Positions 17,991 through 25,951 of a stretch of DNA of 64,000 nt are shown here, piece by piece (positions within the stretch are counted from its first letter, which is position 1; every line of letters starts with the position of its first letter). Origin of the DNA: Phycisphaerales bacterium (GTDB taxonomy: Bacteria > Planctomycetota > Phycisphaerae > Phycisphaerales > UBA1924); the NCBI GenBank assembly GCA_019744815.1, contig JAIEUA010000009.1, positions 62,001 through 126,000 on the forward strand. Direction: 5' to 3'. The notes beneath the pieces were generated by a model, which saw only the letters and a list, made by a program, of their open reading frames with translations, did not search any database and was not told the DNA's origin. Both the position numbers and the translations under genes were made by a program.

Positions 17991-19253
17991 TCACGCCAGC
18001 ACAAACGAACGCTCGTTCCAGAGCTTCTCGACCAGCGCGGGCACCGCTCCCACGGGTCGCAGCCCCGGGCCCAAGGGATTGGGATTCTCTTTGCTGTTGA
18101 GGCGCGGGTCCTGGCCGCAGGCGATGAGCAGGTCCACCAGGCCGTCGAAGTCGCTGACGCTGACGAACTCCGGCTCGATCGTCGCCGGGCGGGTCGCCGT
18201 GCCGTCCTGGATCGCCTGCAGATCGCCCATGTTGTGGTAGTTGCCCAGCGGCAGACAGACGCAGGTGGCGTCGAAGCCCGCGGCACAGAAGACGCTGGCC
18301 TCGCACGCGCCGCCGGACATCAGCTTGCGCTGCCACTTCCATTGACGCGATTTGTCGGTCTTCTGCGACGCGGTGGGAGTGGCGGGGCCTCCGGCGAGGG
18401 CCTCGGCGCACTTGGCGATCGATTCGCTGAGCGTGGGGGAGAAGATCGTCATGCGGTCGCCGACGCGGACGATGGGTCCGCCGCCGATGGGGGAATCGTG
18501 CGGGAAGCTGCGGCTGTTCTCGAGCGCGATGACGGTCGCGTTCTTGGGGATCGTCCCCTCACGGCTCGCCGCGATGGCGCCGATGAAACCGACTTCCTCG
18601 GCGCGGGTGAAGAGCAGGCGCACGTCGCGGGCCGTCTCTTTCTTGGCGGCGATCACGTCGTAGGCCGCGAGCGCCGCCGCGAGGGCCGCGAGGTCGTCGC
18701 ACGCTTGCGTGTAGATGTTCCCGTGCTCGATCCTGGCCGGCGGCAGGTCCCACACGGCGACATCGCCGATCGCCAGGCCGTTGGTCGTGTCGTTGGTGTT
18801 GCTCAGCTCCGCGAGGTAGTGCTTGAAGGGCGGCTGTCCCACGCCCTCTCGCGCCGGCGCGGGCGTTTCGCCCGTCAAGACCGCCGCGTGGCGGGTGTGC
18901 GTCGAGGAATGCACCGCGACTTTGGCGTTCTTGAAGTACTCGTCCATCACCCCGCCGCGGAAGGAAAGCTCGACGCAGGACGGGCTGACGATCCGCTCGA
19001 TGACGAACGCGGGATGGTCGAGGTGGGCGGTGAAGTAGACCGGGGGCAGGTCCGTCCCCCGGGCCTCACGCATCGAGATTGTCATGTTCCCGACCCGGTC
19101 GGTCGTCAGCGCCAGCGCCGGGCGCTGCTTCACCCACCGCGTGATCCAGTCGATCACACGTTGCTCCCGCCCCGCCGCGGTGGGGATCTGCGTCACCTCG
19201 AGCAGCCAGCGGTGGTGTTCCTCGCGAACAGTGGCGGAGAGCGTGGGGGGCAT
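17991..19253 (-). CDS. M20/M42-like zinc aminopeptidase family protein
   Basis: 420 residues. It resembles M20/M28/M42 di-zinc peptidases: 'IPTAAGREQRVIDWITRWV' at the start, the metal ligand in 'VYFTAHLDHPAFVI', 'TQACDDLAALAAALAA' (bridging Asp), 'LLFTRAEEVGFIGA' with the catalytic Glu pair, and a late 'PLGNYHNMG' that supplies a His. The middle 'SVFCAAGFDATCVCLPLG' is Cys-rich for a cytoplasmic enzyme. It likely cleaves peptides, but the specificity is unknown. It converges on the ExbD operon with only a 1-bp gap between stops. Confidence 0.8.
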   Translation of the reverse strand: MPPTLSATVREEHHRWLLEVTQIPTAAGREQRVIDWITRWVKQRPALALTTDRVGNMTISMREARGTDLPPVYFTAHLDHPAFVIERIVSPSCVELSFRGGVMDEYFKNAKVAVHSSTHTRHAAVLTGETPAPAREGVGQPPFKHYLAELSNTNDTTNGLAIGDVAVWDLPPARIEHGNIYTQACDDLAALAAALAAYDVIAAKKETARDVRLLFTRAEEVGFIGAIAASREGTIPKNATVIALENSRSFPHDSPIGGGPIVRVGDRMTIFSPTLSESIAKCAEALAGGPATPTASQKTDKSRQWKWQRKLMSGGACEASVFCAAGFDATCVCLPLGNYHNMGDLQAIQDGTATRPATIEPEFVSVSDFDGLVDLLIACGQDPRLNSKENPNPLGPGLRPVGAVPALVEKLWNERSFVLA

Positions 19254-19431
19254 GGAAGATGGTACGACACAAACTCTCGTTTCCCGATCTCCGGCGCGAG
19301 GGCTTTGGAGTTTCGTCGCCGGGGGGTTCGATTGTGTCCGGAGTCTCCGCAGAGGTTCCCCGCGCAGGTTCCCCGCGCAGGCACTCCGACGAGTTCCTCC
19401 CCGGCCCGCGCCGGAGCGCAAACAATCCCGA

Positions 19432-20424
19432 GTGACTAGCCGCCCCATTCTCCTCACCGGTGCCGCCGGGTTCATCGGTTCACACACCGCCGAGGCGCTG
19501 CTCCGCGCCGGGCGCCGCGTCGTGGGACTGGACAACTTCGATCCGTACTACGACGCCAGTCTCAAGCGAGCCAACCTGAGCGAGGTCGAGGCGACCGCGC
19601 GCCGGCGCATCGACTCCCGCTTTGAGTTCGTCGAGGGCGACATCACCGATCGCGCCTCCATGAAGGCCCTCTTCGCCCGCTTCCGTCCCGAGGGCCTGAT
19701 CCATCTCGCCGCCCGGGCGGGCGTCCGCCCCAGCATCGCCGACCCCGCTGGCTACGCCCACACCAACGTCACCGGCACCAGCGTGCTCCTCGATCAGTGC
19801 GCCGCCCTTGGTGTCGATCGCATCGTCGTCGCCTCCTCCAGCTCCGTCTACGGCACGATCAACGCCGGCGAGAAGCCAAGACCCTTCCGCGAAGACCAGA
19901 GCGTCGAGCAACCCATCAGCCCGTACGCCGCCACCAAGCGGGCCTGCGAACTCGTCGGCTACACCCACCATCATCTCACCAAGCAGCCGGTCGCCATGCT
20001 CCGCTTCTTCACCGTCTTCGGCCCCCGCCAACGCCCCGACCTGGCGATCCGGCTCTTCCTGACCAAGATCGCCAAGGGTGAACCGATTCAGCTTTTCGGC
20101 GAGGGCTCCACCAGCCGCGACTACACCTTCATCGACGACATCGTCGGCGGCGTGCTCAGCGCCTACGACCGCATCCCCCAGCACGGCTACCGCGTCTGGA
20201 ACCTGGGCAACAGCCACCCGATCACGCTCGATGAGATGGTGAGCACCATCGCGAAAGTCGTCGGTAAGGAGCCGAACGCAACGCGAGCCGCGGCTCAGGC
20301 GGGCGACGTGCGTGCGACCTGGGCCGACCCGGAGCGGGCCGCGGCCGAGCTGGGATTCCGGGCCAAGACCAGCTTCGAGGACGGCGTGCGCAAGCAGTGG
20401 GAGTGGCTGAAGACGCGGCTTTAG
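19432..20424 (+). CDS. NAD-dependent epimerase/dehydratase (UDP-glucuronate 4-epimerase-like)
   Basis: 330 residues from a GTG at 19432, placed there because the Rossmann motif 'ILLTGAAGFIGSHTAEALL' starts four residues later. Other extended-SDR landmarks: 'GLDNFDPYYDASLKRANL', 'LIHLAARAGVRPSI', the Ser in 'VVASSSSVYG', and the catalytic Tyr-Lys in 'SPYAATKRACE'. 'FFTVFGPRQRPDLAI' and 'GSTSRDYTFIDDIVGGV' are typical of the UDP-glucuronate/UDP-galacturonate epimerase branch. The likely role is supplying sugar nucleotides for envelope polysaccharide; the exact sugar is inferred from similarity. Confidence 0.85.
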   Translation: MTSRPILLTGAAGFIGSHTAEALLRAGRRVVGLDNFDPYYDASLKRANLSEVEATARRRIDSRFEFVEGDITDRASMKALFARFRPEGLIHLAARAGVRPSIADPAGYAHTNVTGTSVLLDQCAALGVDRIVVASSSSVYGTINAGEKPRPFREDQSVEQPISPYAATKRACELVGYTHHHLTKQPVAMLRFFTVFGPRQRPDLAIRLFLTKIAKGEPIQLFGEGSTSRDYTFIDDIVGGVLSAYDRIPQHGYRVWNLGNSHPITLDEMVSTIAKVVGKEPNATRAAAQAGDVRATWADPERAAAELGFRAKTSFEDGVRKQWEWLKTRL

Positions 20425-20473
20425 GTGCGTGGCATGGCCGCAAGGATTGGTCGCAAAAACCGAAGGAATAAGC

Positions 20474-20502
20474 TTGCAAAAGTAGCGAACTTTACCTATA
20501 AT
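20474..20502 (+). promoter_or_regulatory. Near-consensus promoter of the NYN-domain gene
   Basis: -35 TTGCAA (20474-20479; four of six consensus positions), an exact 17-bp spacer, and a perfect -10 TATAAT (20497-20502). It is embedded in an unusually AT-rich stretch for this genome. The predicted transcript start near 20509 leaves a leader of about 80 nt before the GTG start at 20591. Confidence 0.75.
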
Positions 20503-20528
20503 TTTGTCGAAGAAGAATTAGAACTACC

Positions 20529-20580
20529 CCTACGCCTCGGCGTAGGCTGCGAGGCCACCTTCACGGGTGGCTTCTGCTAT
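20529..20580 (+). promoter_or_regulatory. Two-hairpin leader of the NYN-domain gene
   Basis: Two consecutive hairpins fill the leader. The first pairs CCTACGC (20529-20535) with GCGTAGG (20540-20546) around a CTCG tetraloop. The second pairs GAGGCCACC (20551-20559) with GGTGGCTTC (20566-20574; one G-U pair) around TTCACG, and is followed by TGCTATTTTAG. The second resembles a weak terminator or attenuator just before the ribosome site. A structured control element is inferred; no known riboswitch is recognised. Confidence 0.55.
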
Positions 20581-20590
20581 TTTAGAGGGC

Positions 20591-21211
20591 GTGCGAACGG
20601 CCATCTATGTCGACGGGTTCAACTTGTACTTCGGGGCGGTCAAGGACACCCCGCTCAAGTGGCTCGATATCCACGCGATGTGCCGGATGCTTCTCCCGTC
20701 TCACGAGATCGTCCGCATTCGCTATTTCACGGCAATCGTGAGTGCTCGGGAACCGGGCGATCAGTCTCCGGTTAATCAGAACGTCTACCTGCGTGCGCTG
20801 CGAACGTGTCCATTCCTCTCGGTTCATCTGGGCCATTTCCTGACACACGTCAAGAAACTCCCGCTGGTCAATCCGATCGGTGATCAAACATTCGCGAAAG
20901 TGCTGAAGACCGAGGAGAAGGGATCAGACGTCAATCTCGCCACATATCTGCTTCGTGACGCGTTTCGAGACGAATACGACGCAGCTGTTCTCGTGACCAA
21001 CGACTCAGACCTGCTCGAACCCGTAAAGGTCGTCAAGCAAGAGCTCCGGAAAACAGTCGGTATCATCTGCCCTCACAAGCATCCATCCAAGCAGTTGTTG
21101 GCTCAGGCGACGTTCATGAAGCAGATACGCCAAGGAGTGCTTGAGGCTTGTCAGCTTCCACCGATTTTGACAGACTCAAAGGGAACAATCCACAAGCCGA
21201 CGGATTGGTAA
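20591..21211 (+). CDS. NYN domain (PIN-like) protein
   Basis: 206 residues from a GTG at 20591 with AGAGGG directly upstream; an earlier in-frame ATG at 20567 lies inside a hairpin and is less likely. The NYN core is clear: 'AIYVDGFNLYFGAVKDTPLKWLDI' with the first acidic residue, 'KTEEKGSDVNLATYLLRDAF', and 'AAVLVTNDSDLLEPV', together giving the usual acidic metal-binding set of PIN-fold RNases. The family is often found in variable genome regions. This gene is visibly poorer in GC than its neighbours and has a consensus promoter of its own, so recent transfer is likely. The target RNA is unknown. Confidence 0.85.
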   Translation: MRTAIYVDGFNLYFGAVKDTPLKWLDIHAMCRMLLPSHEIVRIRYFTAIVSAREPGDQSPVNQNVYLRALRTCPFLSVHLGHFLTHVKKLPLVNPIGDQTFAKVLKTEEKGSDVNLATYLLRDAFRDEYDAAVLVTNDSDLLEPVKVVKQELRKTVGIICPHKHPSKQLLAQATFMKQIRQGVLEACQLPPILTDSKGTIHKPTDW

Positions 21212-21297
21212 CCGCGTCGAGCAATCGTCGAGATGGATTTGCGATGTTCTTCCACGAAGCACTCCGCACCGACCCTGCGCTGTCGAGTCCAATCTGC

Positions 21298-22788
21298 TCA
21301 GACATAGTCCTCTTCCAGCACCTGCCGCCAGTCGTTCATGTCCTTCACCGCGATCATCTTGAGGCGCACCGTCTCTGCTCGCGGGTGATGCACGCTGAAG
21401 CGCACGCCGAACTTTCGCATCAGGCGTGCGGCGTGCCTCTCGCTCCAAGTCGGCTTGCCGTCGGGTGAGACTTTCGGTGAACCCGGCCGCATCGTGCCGT
21501 TGACGGCGACCAGCAGCTTGAAGTGCTCGTCGAGCGTGCTGCGCTGCTCCGCGATCGTCGGCGGCCTCGGCGCCTCGCCCCGCATGAGCGCTCGCGCCTG
21601 GGTGAAGATCCACGGGTTGCCGATGCAGCCGCGGGCGACCGACACGCCGCTGACCCCGGCGTAGCGGATCATCAGGAAGATGTCCTCGGCACGCCAGATG
21701 TCGCCCGAGCCGAAGAAGATCTTGTCCGGATGCCGCTCGCGGAGTTCCTTGAGGAACGTCCACCGCGACGGCCCGACGTAGCGCTGCACCACCGTCCGCG
21801 CGTGCACCGTCGCCCACGCGTACCCGATGTCGTACGCGGCGGCGAAGATCTTTTCGAAGTTCTCCGCCATCTCGGGCGTGTCGTCGAAGCTCCGCCGCAG
21901 CTTCAGCGTGCAGGGAATCTCTTTGGGCACCGCCTCGCGCACCGCTTCCAGAATCCGGATCGCGCCCAGAGGCTCGGCCAGCCAGTGCCCGCCGCGGGCC
22001 TTGGCCTTGATCTTCTTGACCGGGCACGCGAGATTGACGTCGATGGCTTGGAACGGGAGTGGAGCAGTGGAGGAGTGGGGCAGTGGGGCAGAAGACGACA
22101 GTGGGACCGGCCTTCGGCCGGTCTCTTGATCCAGTGGGACCGGCTTCCAGCCGGTCTCGGGCGTGTCCGTGTGCGAAGCAGACCGGCCGGAGGCCGGTCC
22201 CACTGAAACCGTCACTTGGAAGCCGCCAGGAATGCTGAGGTGCTCGCCGGGCTTGGGGAACTGGCCGTCTTCGTACGCCAGCTCGCGGTACGCGCGGTCG
22301 GAGCGGGCGCCCTGCTCGATCATCTTCACCGCCGATGCGGCCATCTCGCGCGGGTCGCTGCCCATGATCTGGCCCGCGAGGGGGTGATCGTCCTCGCCGC
22401 CGGGCACGTTGTCGTGGATCTCGCCCAGGTCGGCCTTCGCGAACCCGCGGCCTCCTGCGAGCAGAGTGCGATCGAGCAGGGCCTCGGTGACGCAGAAGGG
22501 GCAGCCGTGCTTGCGGGCGATGAGCCGCATGGCGGCGTCGGAATAGCCCGCCAGACCGGCCTGGAAGAACGGCGCGTCGAAGCCGGGGACCAGCGCCGGG
22601 ATCCGCGGGTCGATGCCTAGCCCGTCGTGCGATTTCCCGATCTCGGCCGCGGCACGCCGGGCGTCGATGTCCTCGATGCCCGGGGCGATCGCGGGGGCCG
22701 GAGCGGTGGCGTTGTTGGAGATAGACTCTTCGCCGCCCTCGCAGGAGATTTCAGAAGAGTCGTCGGGTTGGGTGTCTTCGCGAGCCAC
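21298..22788 (-). CDS. tRNA-dihydrouridine synthase family protein with in-frame repeat insert
   Basis: 496 residues from a GTG at 22788; typical Dus enzymes are about 320-350. Core motifs: 'GLAGYSDAAMRLIARKHGCPFCVTEALL', 'AGQIMGSDPREMAASAVKMIEQGA', 'AIDVNLACPVKKI', 'LKLRRSFDDT', 'ATVHARTVVQRYVGPSRW', 'FFGSGDIW' and 'GVSVARGCIGNPWIF'. It reduces uridine to dihydrouridine in tRNA with FMN and NADPH. About 80 extra residues sit between the 'MIEQGA' helix and the 'IDVNLACP' strand; part of them (ETGWKPVPL, TGRRPVPL, SSSAPLPHSSTAPLP) are translated palindromic repeats found elsewhere in intergenic DNA. The N-terminal 70 residues are also an extension. I could not place the usual catalytic Cys with confidence. 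Confidence 0.85.
   Translation of the reverse strand: MAREDTQPDDSSEISCEGGEESISNNATAPAPAIAPGIEDIDARRAAAEIGKSHDGLGIDPRIPALVPGFDAPFFQAGLAGYSDAAMRLIARKHGCPFCVTEALLDRTLLAGGRGFAKADLGEIHDNVPGGEDDHPLAGQIMGSDPREMAASAVKMIEQGARSDRAYRELAYEDGQFPKPGEHLSIPGGFQVTVSVGPASGRSASHTDTPETGWKPVPLDQETGRRPVPLSSSAPLPHSSTAPLPFQAIDVNLACPVKKIKAKARGGHWLAEPLGAIRILEAVREAVPKEIPCTLKLRRSFDDTPEMAENFEKIFAAAYDIGYAWATVHARTVVQRYVGPSRWTFLKELRERHPDKIFFGSGDIWRAEDIFLMIRYAGVSGVSVARGCIGNPWIFTQARALMRGEAPRPPTIAEQRSTLDEHFKLLVAVNGTMRPGSPKVSPDGKPTWSERHAARLMRKFGVRFSVHHPRAETVRLKMIAVKDMNDWRQVLEEDYV
22069..22205. repeat. Family A palindromic repeat cluster inside dus
   Basis: Three family A units (GTGGGACCGGC...GCCGGTC) lie at 22099-22125 and 22132-22158 in one direction and 22181-22205 inverted. 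A minisatellite-like tract of GGAGTGG/GGGGCAGTGG words (22069-22098) adjoins them; the same tract recurs inverted at 22952-22990. All of it is in frame with the Dus protein. Confidence 0.85.
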
Positions 22789-22951
22789 GCGGGAAAACGG
22801 TAGGGTGTGGCGGGAAAGCCGAGAGAACGCGGCGAGGCGGAGTTGGCGGAGTTTTGCGGAGAGGATTTCAACTCAAAGGGCTCGAAGGACTCGAAGTGAT
22901 CCCGCGGGCCGCGATGATTTGAACGCGATTTGAGATGCGATTGCTGGTTCC

Positions 22952-23018
22952 TGTCTGCCCCACTGCCCCACTCCTCCACTGCCCCACTCCCTCTTTGAGC
23001 CCTTGGAGCCCTTTGAGT
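22952..23018. repeat. Inverted copy of the GGGGCAGTGG tract plus CTTTGAG repeat
   Basis: The stretch CTGCCCCACTGCCCCACTCC and its continuation (22952-22990) is the reverse complement of the tract in the dus gene. The following 22993-23018 segment (CTTTGAGCCCTTGGAGCCCT...) has a diverged reverse-complement partner at 22870-22896. It fills the gap between divergent dus and the small lipoprotein gene. Confidence 0.65.
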
Positions 23019-23494
23019 TGAAAACGACTTCCATCGAATCCATCGCCGCGAGTCTCCGCTCGCTCCGCGCCCTCCGCGTTCTCTCTCTCGCCGCCGCGGC
23101 GTGCGTGGCGGGGTGCAGCAGCACGGCTCCGGTCGACTACGCCCGCCCGTACCCCAAGGAGCTGCCGCCCGGGCCGGTGCTGGACGTCCAGGTCTTCCGC
23201 CGCGACAAGACGCTGGAGTTCACCAACACAACGGGTGCGGCCCTCGGGCCGGGGACGTTGTGGCTGAACCGGCGCTTCAGCCGCCCGGTGAAGGAACCGA
23301 TCGGCGTGGGCAAGAGCGTCGCGATCCGCCTGGACGAGTTCCGCGACGAGTTCGGCGATCCGTTCAAGCCGGGTGGGTTCTGGGCCTCGGAGAACCCGGA
23401 CTCGGTGGCGCTCTGCCAGCTCGAGATCGCGCCCGAAGGGCAGAAGGCACAGATGATCGGCCTGGTGACGGTGCAGAGCGTGGCCGAGGATTGA
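23018..23494 (+). CDS. Small lipoprotein of unknown function
   Basis: About 158 residues if a TTG at 23018 is the start; another TTG at 23003 lies within a repeat. The N-terminus has a hydrophobic segment ending in lipobox VAGC (Cys about residue 29), so it is probably a membrane-anchored lipoprotein. The mature domain contains 'VLDVQVFRRDKTLEFTNTTGAALGPGTLWLNRRFSRPV' and 'IGLVTVQSV', which reads as a small beta-sandwich. I do not recognise the family. The signal peptide codons (SLRSLRALRVLS) resemble a CTCCGCG-type repeat and may derive from one. Confidence 0.65.
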   Translation: MKTTSIESIAASLRSLRALRVLSLAAAACVAGCSSTAPVDYARPYPKELPPGPVLDVQVFRRDKTLEFTNTTGAALGPGTLWLNRRFSRPVKEPIGVGKSVAIRLDEFRDEFGDPFKPGGFWASENPDSVALCQLEIAPEGQKAQMIGLVTVQSVAED

Positions 23495-23752
23495 GCCAAC
23501 GCGGGGAGCGGGATCAGCCCTCGTTGGGATCAGGCCTCGGCGAGGTTGGGGTTGGGTTGAATGTGCCAAGGCGTGCCGAACAAAACCCGCCTTTGTGCTG
23601 TCGTACACTTCAGGTCTGAAACGCGGGCGTCCGATTCTCCGTAGAACATGGAGTCGGGAGCATCTCCGGGGGTTGCCGCGCGCTCCAAGGGTGGGTGATG
23701 CGGCCGGGGTGCGGCGGGGTGGCGGCAGAGTCGCGAACAGCAGGAGCGTGTC

Positions 23753-25573
23753 ATGCAGAACGTCAAGGCAGCGGTGCGAGCGGCACAGTGGCGGTTGTGG
23801 GCGGTGCGGTTCCTCGCTCGCTTCGCGTTGTTGCTCACCTCGGGCGTGATCGCGCTCTTTGTCGCGACGCTGATCGACCGGCTCTTCGGCGTGTTCATCG
23901 ATTGGACCATCGCGCCCTACGCGGCCGTCGCGGCGGCGTTCCTGGTCGCGCTGGTGTGGACCACGGTCACGCGGCCCAAGACACTGGCGGCGGCCCGCGA
24001 GCTCGACGAGCGCGCCGGCCTGCGCGAGTCGCTTTCGACCGCGCTCTGCGTCGAACACCAGACCGACACCTGGTCCAAGGCCGTGGTGCTGACCGCTGAA
24101 GAAAAGGCTCGCACGCTGCGCGTCGGGCAGGCGATCCCGATCGAGGCGCCCAGCCGCTGGTACGTCCCCGCCTTCGCGATCCTCGGCACCACCATCCTCT
24201 GGATGAGCCTGCCCCGTTACGACCTGCTCGGCCTCTTCGCCAAGCGCGAGCAGACCACCGTCAACCAGCAGGAGATCCTGCAGGTCAAAGCCGAGGTGAA
24301 GGCCAAAGACGACAAGCTCGCCGAGATGCTCGCCAAGGCCGGCGTCGAACTCAAGAAGGAAGACAAAGCCGAGGACGCGGCGACCGCCAAGCCGCCGACC
24401 GAGCTCACCGCCGAGGAGATCCGCCGCGCCGCGGTGCGCAAGCTCACGGACGTGAACGAGAAGCTCAACCAGATGCAGCAGAGCGAGCGTCAGCAGCAGC
24501 TGCAAGGGCTGAAAGATCAAATGAAGCAGCTCAAGCAGCCCGGCCCCGGCCCGCTGCAGGAGCTCTCCAAGAACATGGCCAAGGGCGACTTCGCTAAGGC
24601 CCAGGAAAACCTGCAGGACCTGCAGAAGAAGCTCGAAGAGTCCAAGCTCTCGCCGCAGGAGAAGGAGCAGCTCACCGAGCAGATCAAGAACCTGGCCGAG
24701 CAGCTGAAGAACCAGTCCGCCAAGCAGGAGGAACTGAAGAACCTCATGCAGAAGGCGGGCATGGACAAGAAGTCCGCCGAGGAGCTCGCCAAGCAGGCGG
24801 CCAAGAACCCCGACGCCGTCAAGAAGGCCCTCGAGCAGATGAAGAACCTCTCGCCCGAGGACCAGAAGAAGCTCGCCGAATCGGCGATGGCCATGGCCAA
24901 GTCGATGCAGCAGAGCGACAAGATGAGCCAGGCGATGCAGCAGGCCGCCAAAGGCATGTCGCAGGAAGGCATGAGCAAGGAAGGCCAGCAGGCCATGCAG
25001 CAGATGGCCCAGCAGATGAGCGAAATGGAGCAGATGGCCCAGGACGGCAAGGCCCTCGAAGCCGCCATGAGCGAGGCCCAGCAGCAGATGAAGGAAATGG
25101 GCGGCAAGTGCGACAACCCCGGCGAGTGCAAGGGCTGCAAAGAAGGCGGCAAGTGCGAGGGCGGCAACTGCAAGGGCAAGGGCAACGGCATGTGGCGCCA
25201 GGGTGACTCCGCCAATCAGGGCAAAGGCAGCGGCGGCCCCGGCAAGGGCGACGGCGCCAGCCCCGAGCAGCAGGCCGCCGACTACAAGATGGAAAAGAAG
25301 AAGGCCAACACCAAGACCGGCGCCGGTCCGATCATCGGCACCCGTCTGGTCTACGGCGAACAGGTCCGCGGCGAGTCGCAGGCCGAGTTCGCCAGCGCGG
25401 TGGAGAACGCCAAGGGCGAGGCCGCGGAAGCGCTGGAGGCGATGCGCGTGCCCCGCGAGTACCAGGACGCGGTGAAGAGCTACTTCGGCACGCTAGAGAA
25501 GAAGGCGGCGGACGCCAAGAGCGAGCCCAAGAAGTCCGAGCCCCAGAAGTCCGAGCCCGCAGAGAAGAAGTAG
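23753..25573 (+). CDS. Membrane-anchored coiled-coil protein with Cys/Gly-rich segment
   Basis: 606 residues. Two N-terminal helices (about 20-40 and 50-68) and one near 140-155 anchor it. After residue 170 it is almost wholly charged coiled coil rich in Gln, Met, Lys and Glu ('QQMAQQMSEMEQMAQ', 'LAEQLKNQSAKQEELKNLMQKAG'). A short cluster CDNPGECKGCKEGGKCEG brings five Cys, unusual in a coiled coil, before a Gly/Lys-rich linker and a final helical part ending in repeated KSEP. The plan recalls DUF4175-like proteins found near MoxR/DUF58 genes; here moxR is about 37 kb away. The start has CAGGAG 6 bp upstream. Function unknown. Confidence 0.75.
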   Translation: MQNVKAAVRAAQWRLWAVRFLARFALLLTSGVIALFVATLIDRLFGVFIDWTIAPYAAVAAAFLVALVWTTVTRPKTLAAARELDERAGLRESLSTALCVEHQTDTWSKAVVLTAEEKARTLRVGQAIPIEAPSRWYVPAFAILGTTILWMSLPRYDLLGLFAKREQTTVNQQEILQVKAEVKAKDDKLAEMLAKAGVELKKEDKAEDAATAKPPTELTAEEIRRAAVRKLTDVNEKLNQMQQSERQQQLQGLKDQMKQLKQPGPGPLQELSKNMAKGDFAKAQENLQDLQKKLEESKLSPQEKEQLTEQIKNLAEQLKNQSAKQEELKNLMQKAGMDKKSAEELAKQAAKNPDAVKKALEQMKNLSPEDQKKLAESAMAMAKSMQQSDKMSQAMQQAAKGMSQEGMSKEGQQAMQQMAQQMSEMEQMAQDGKALEAAMSEAQQQMKEMGGKCDNPGECKGCKEGGKCEGGNCKGKGNGMWRQGDSANQGKGSGGPGKGDGASPEQQAADYKMEKKKANTKTGAGPIIGTRLVYGEQVRGESQAEFASAVENAKGEAAEALEAMRVPREYQDAVKSYFGTLEKKAADAKSEPKKSEPQKSEPAEKK

Positions 25574-25951
25574 GGGGCACGGCCTTCCAGGCCCCGCCGA
25601 AAAGCGCAGCGACGCCGCAAGCACCAGTAGGACCGGCTTCCAGCCGGTCGACACCCGCTTCCGTCACGCCATGGATCGGGCCAGCCTTGGTGCTCCTGTG
25701 CCGCGCGAACACACGCCCGTCGACCGGCCGGGAGGCCGGTCCCACTGGTTCCATGAGGAGGGTGCCATCAGTCCGCCGTGGCTCGGCACGGCGCGACTGA
25801 TGCCGTCCGGAGCGATCGCCCCCATCCACACCACCCACGCGGCCCACAGCAGCCGCGAACAACGGACACCGCTCGCACTCCCCAACTCCGCGGCAACCTC
25901 CCACCACACCGTGCGAATCAAAGGGTGCTGGGGGCATGACAGGAGGCCGTC
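25574..25951. other. Repeat-filled intergenic region before the lone pseudopilin gene
   Basis: 378 bp without a credible gene. It holds the first 166-bp direct repeat (25581-25746) and then a strong inverted repeat: ATCAGTC-CGCCGTG (25767-25780) pairs with CACGGCG-C-GACTGAT (25787-25801) around a 6-nt loop with one bulged C. No T tract follows, so this looks like another palindromic repeat rather than a terminator. Confidence 0.7.
25581..25746. repeat. 166-bp direct repeat, copy 1
   Basis: Matches 27027-27192 at 165 of 166 positions (G versus T in GATCGGGCC/GATCTGGCC). Each copy begins GGCCTTCCAGGCCCCGCC and contains two family A palindromes facing each other (25625-25652 and 25719-25746) around a spacer. 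The pair flanks the pseudopilin gene at 25952-26998. Confidence 0.9.

Noticed and set aside
21298..22788. Loss of the catalytic cysteine in the Dus protein
   Set aside because: The region where it lies varies among Dus subfamilies and I could not align it reliably by eye, so no claim is made.
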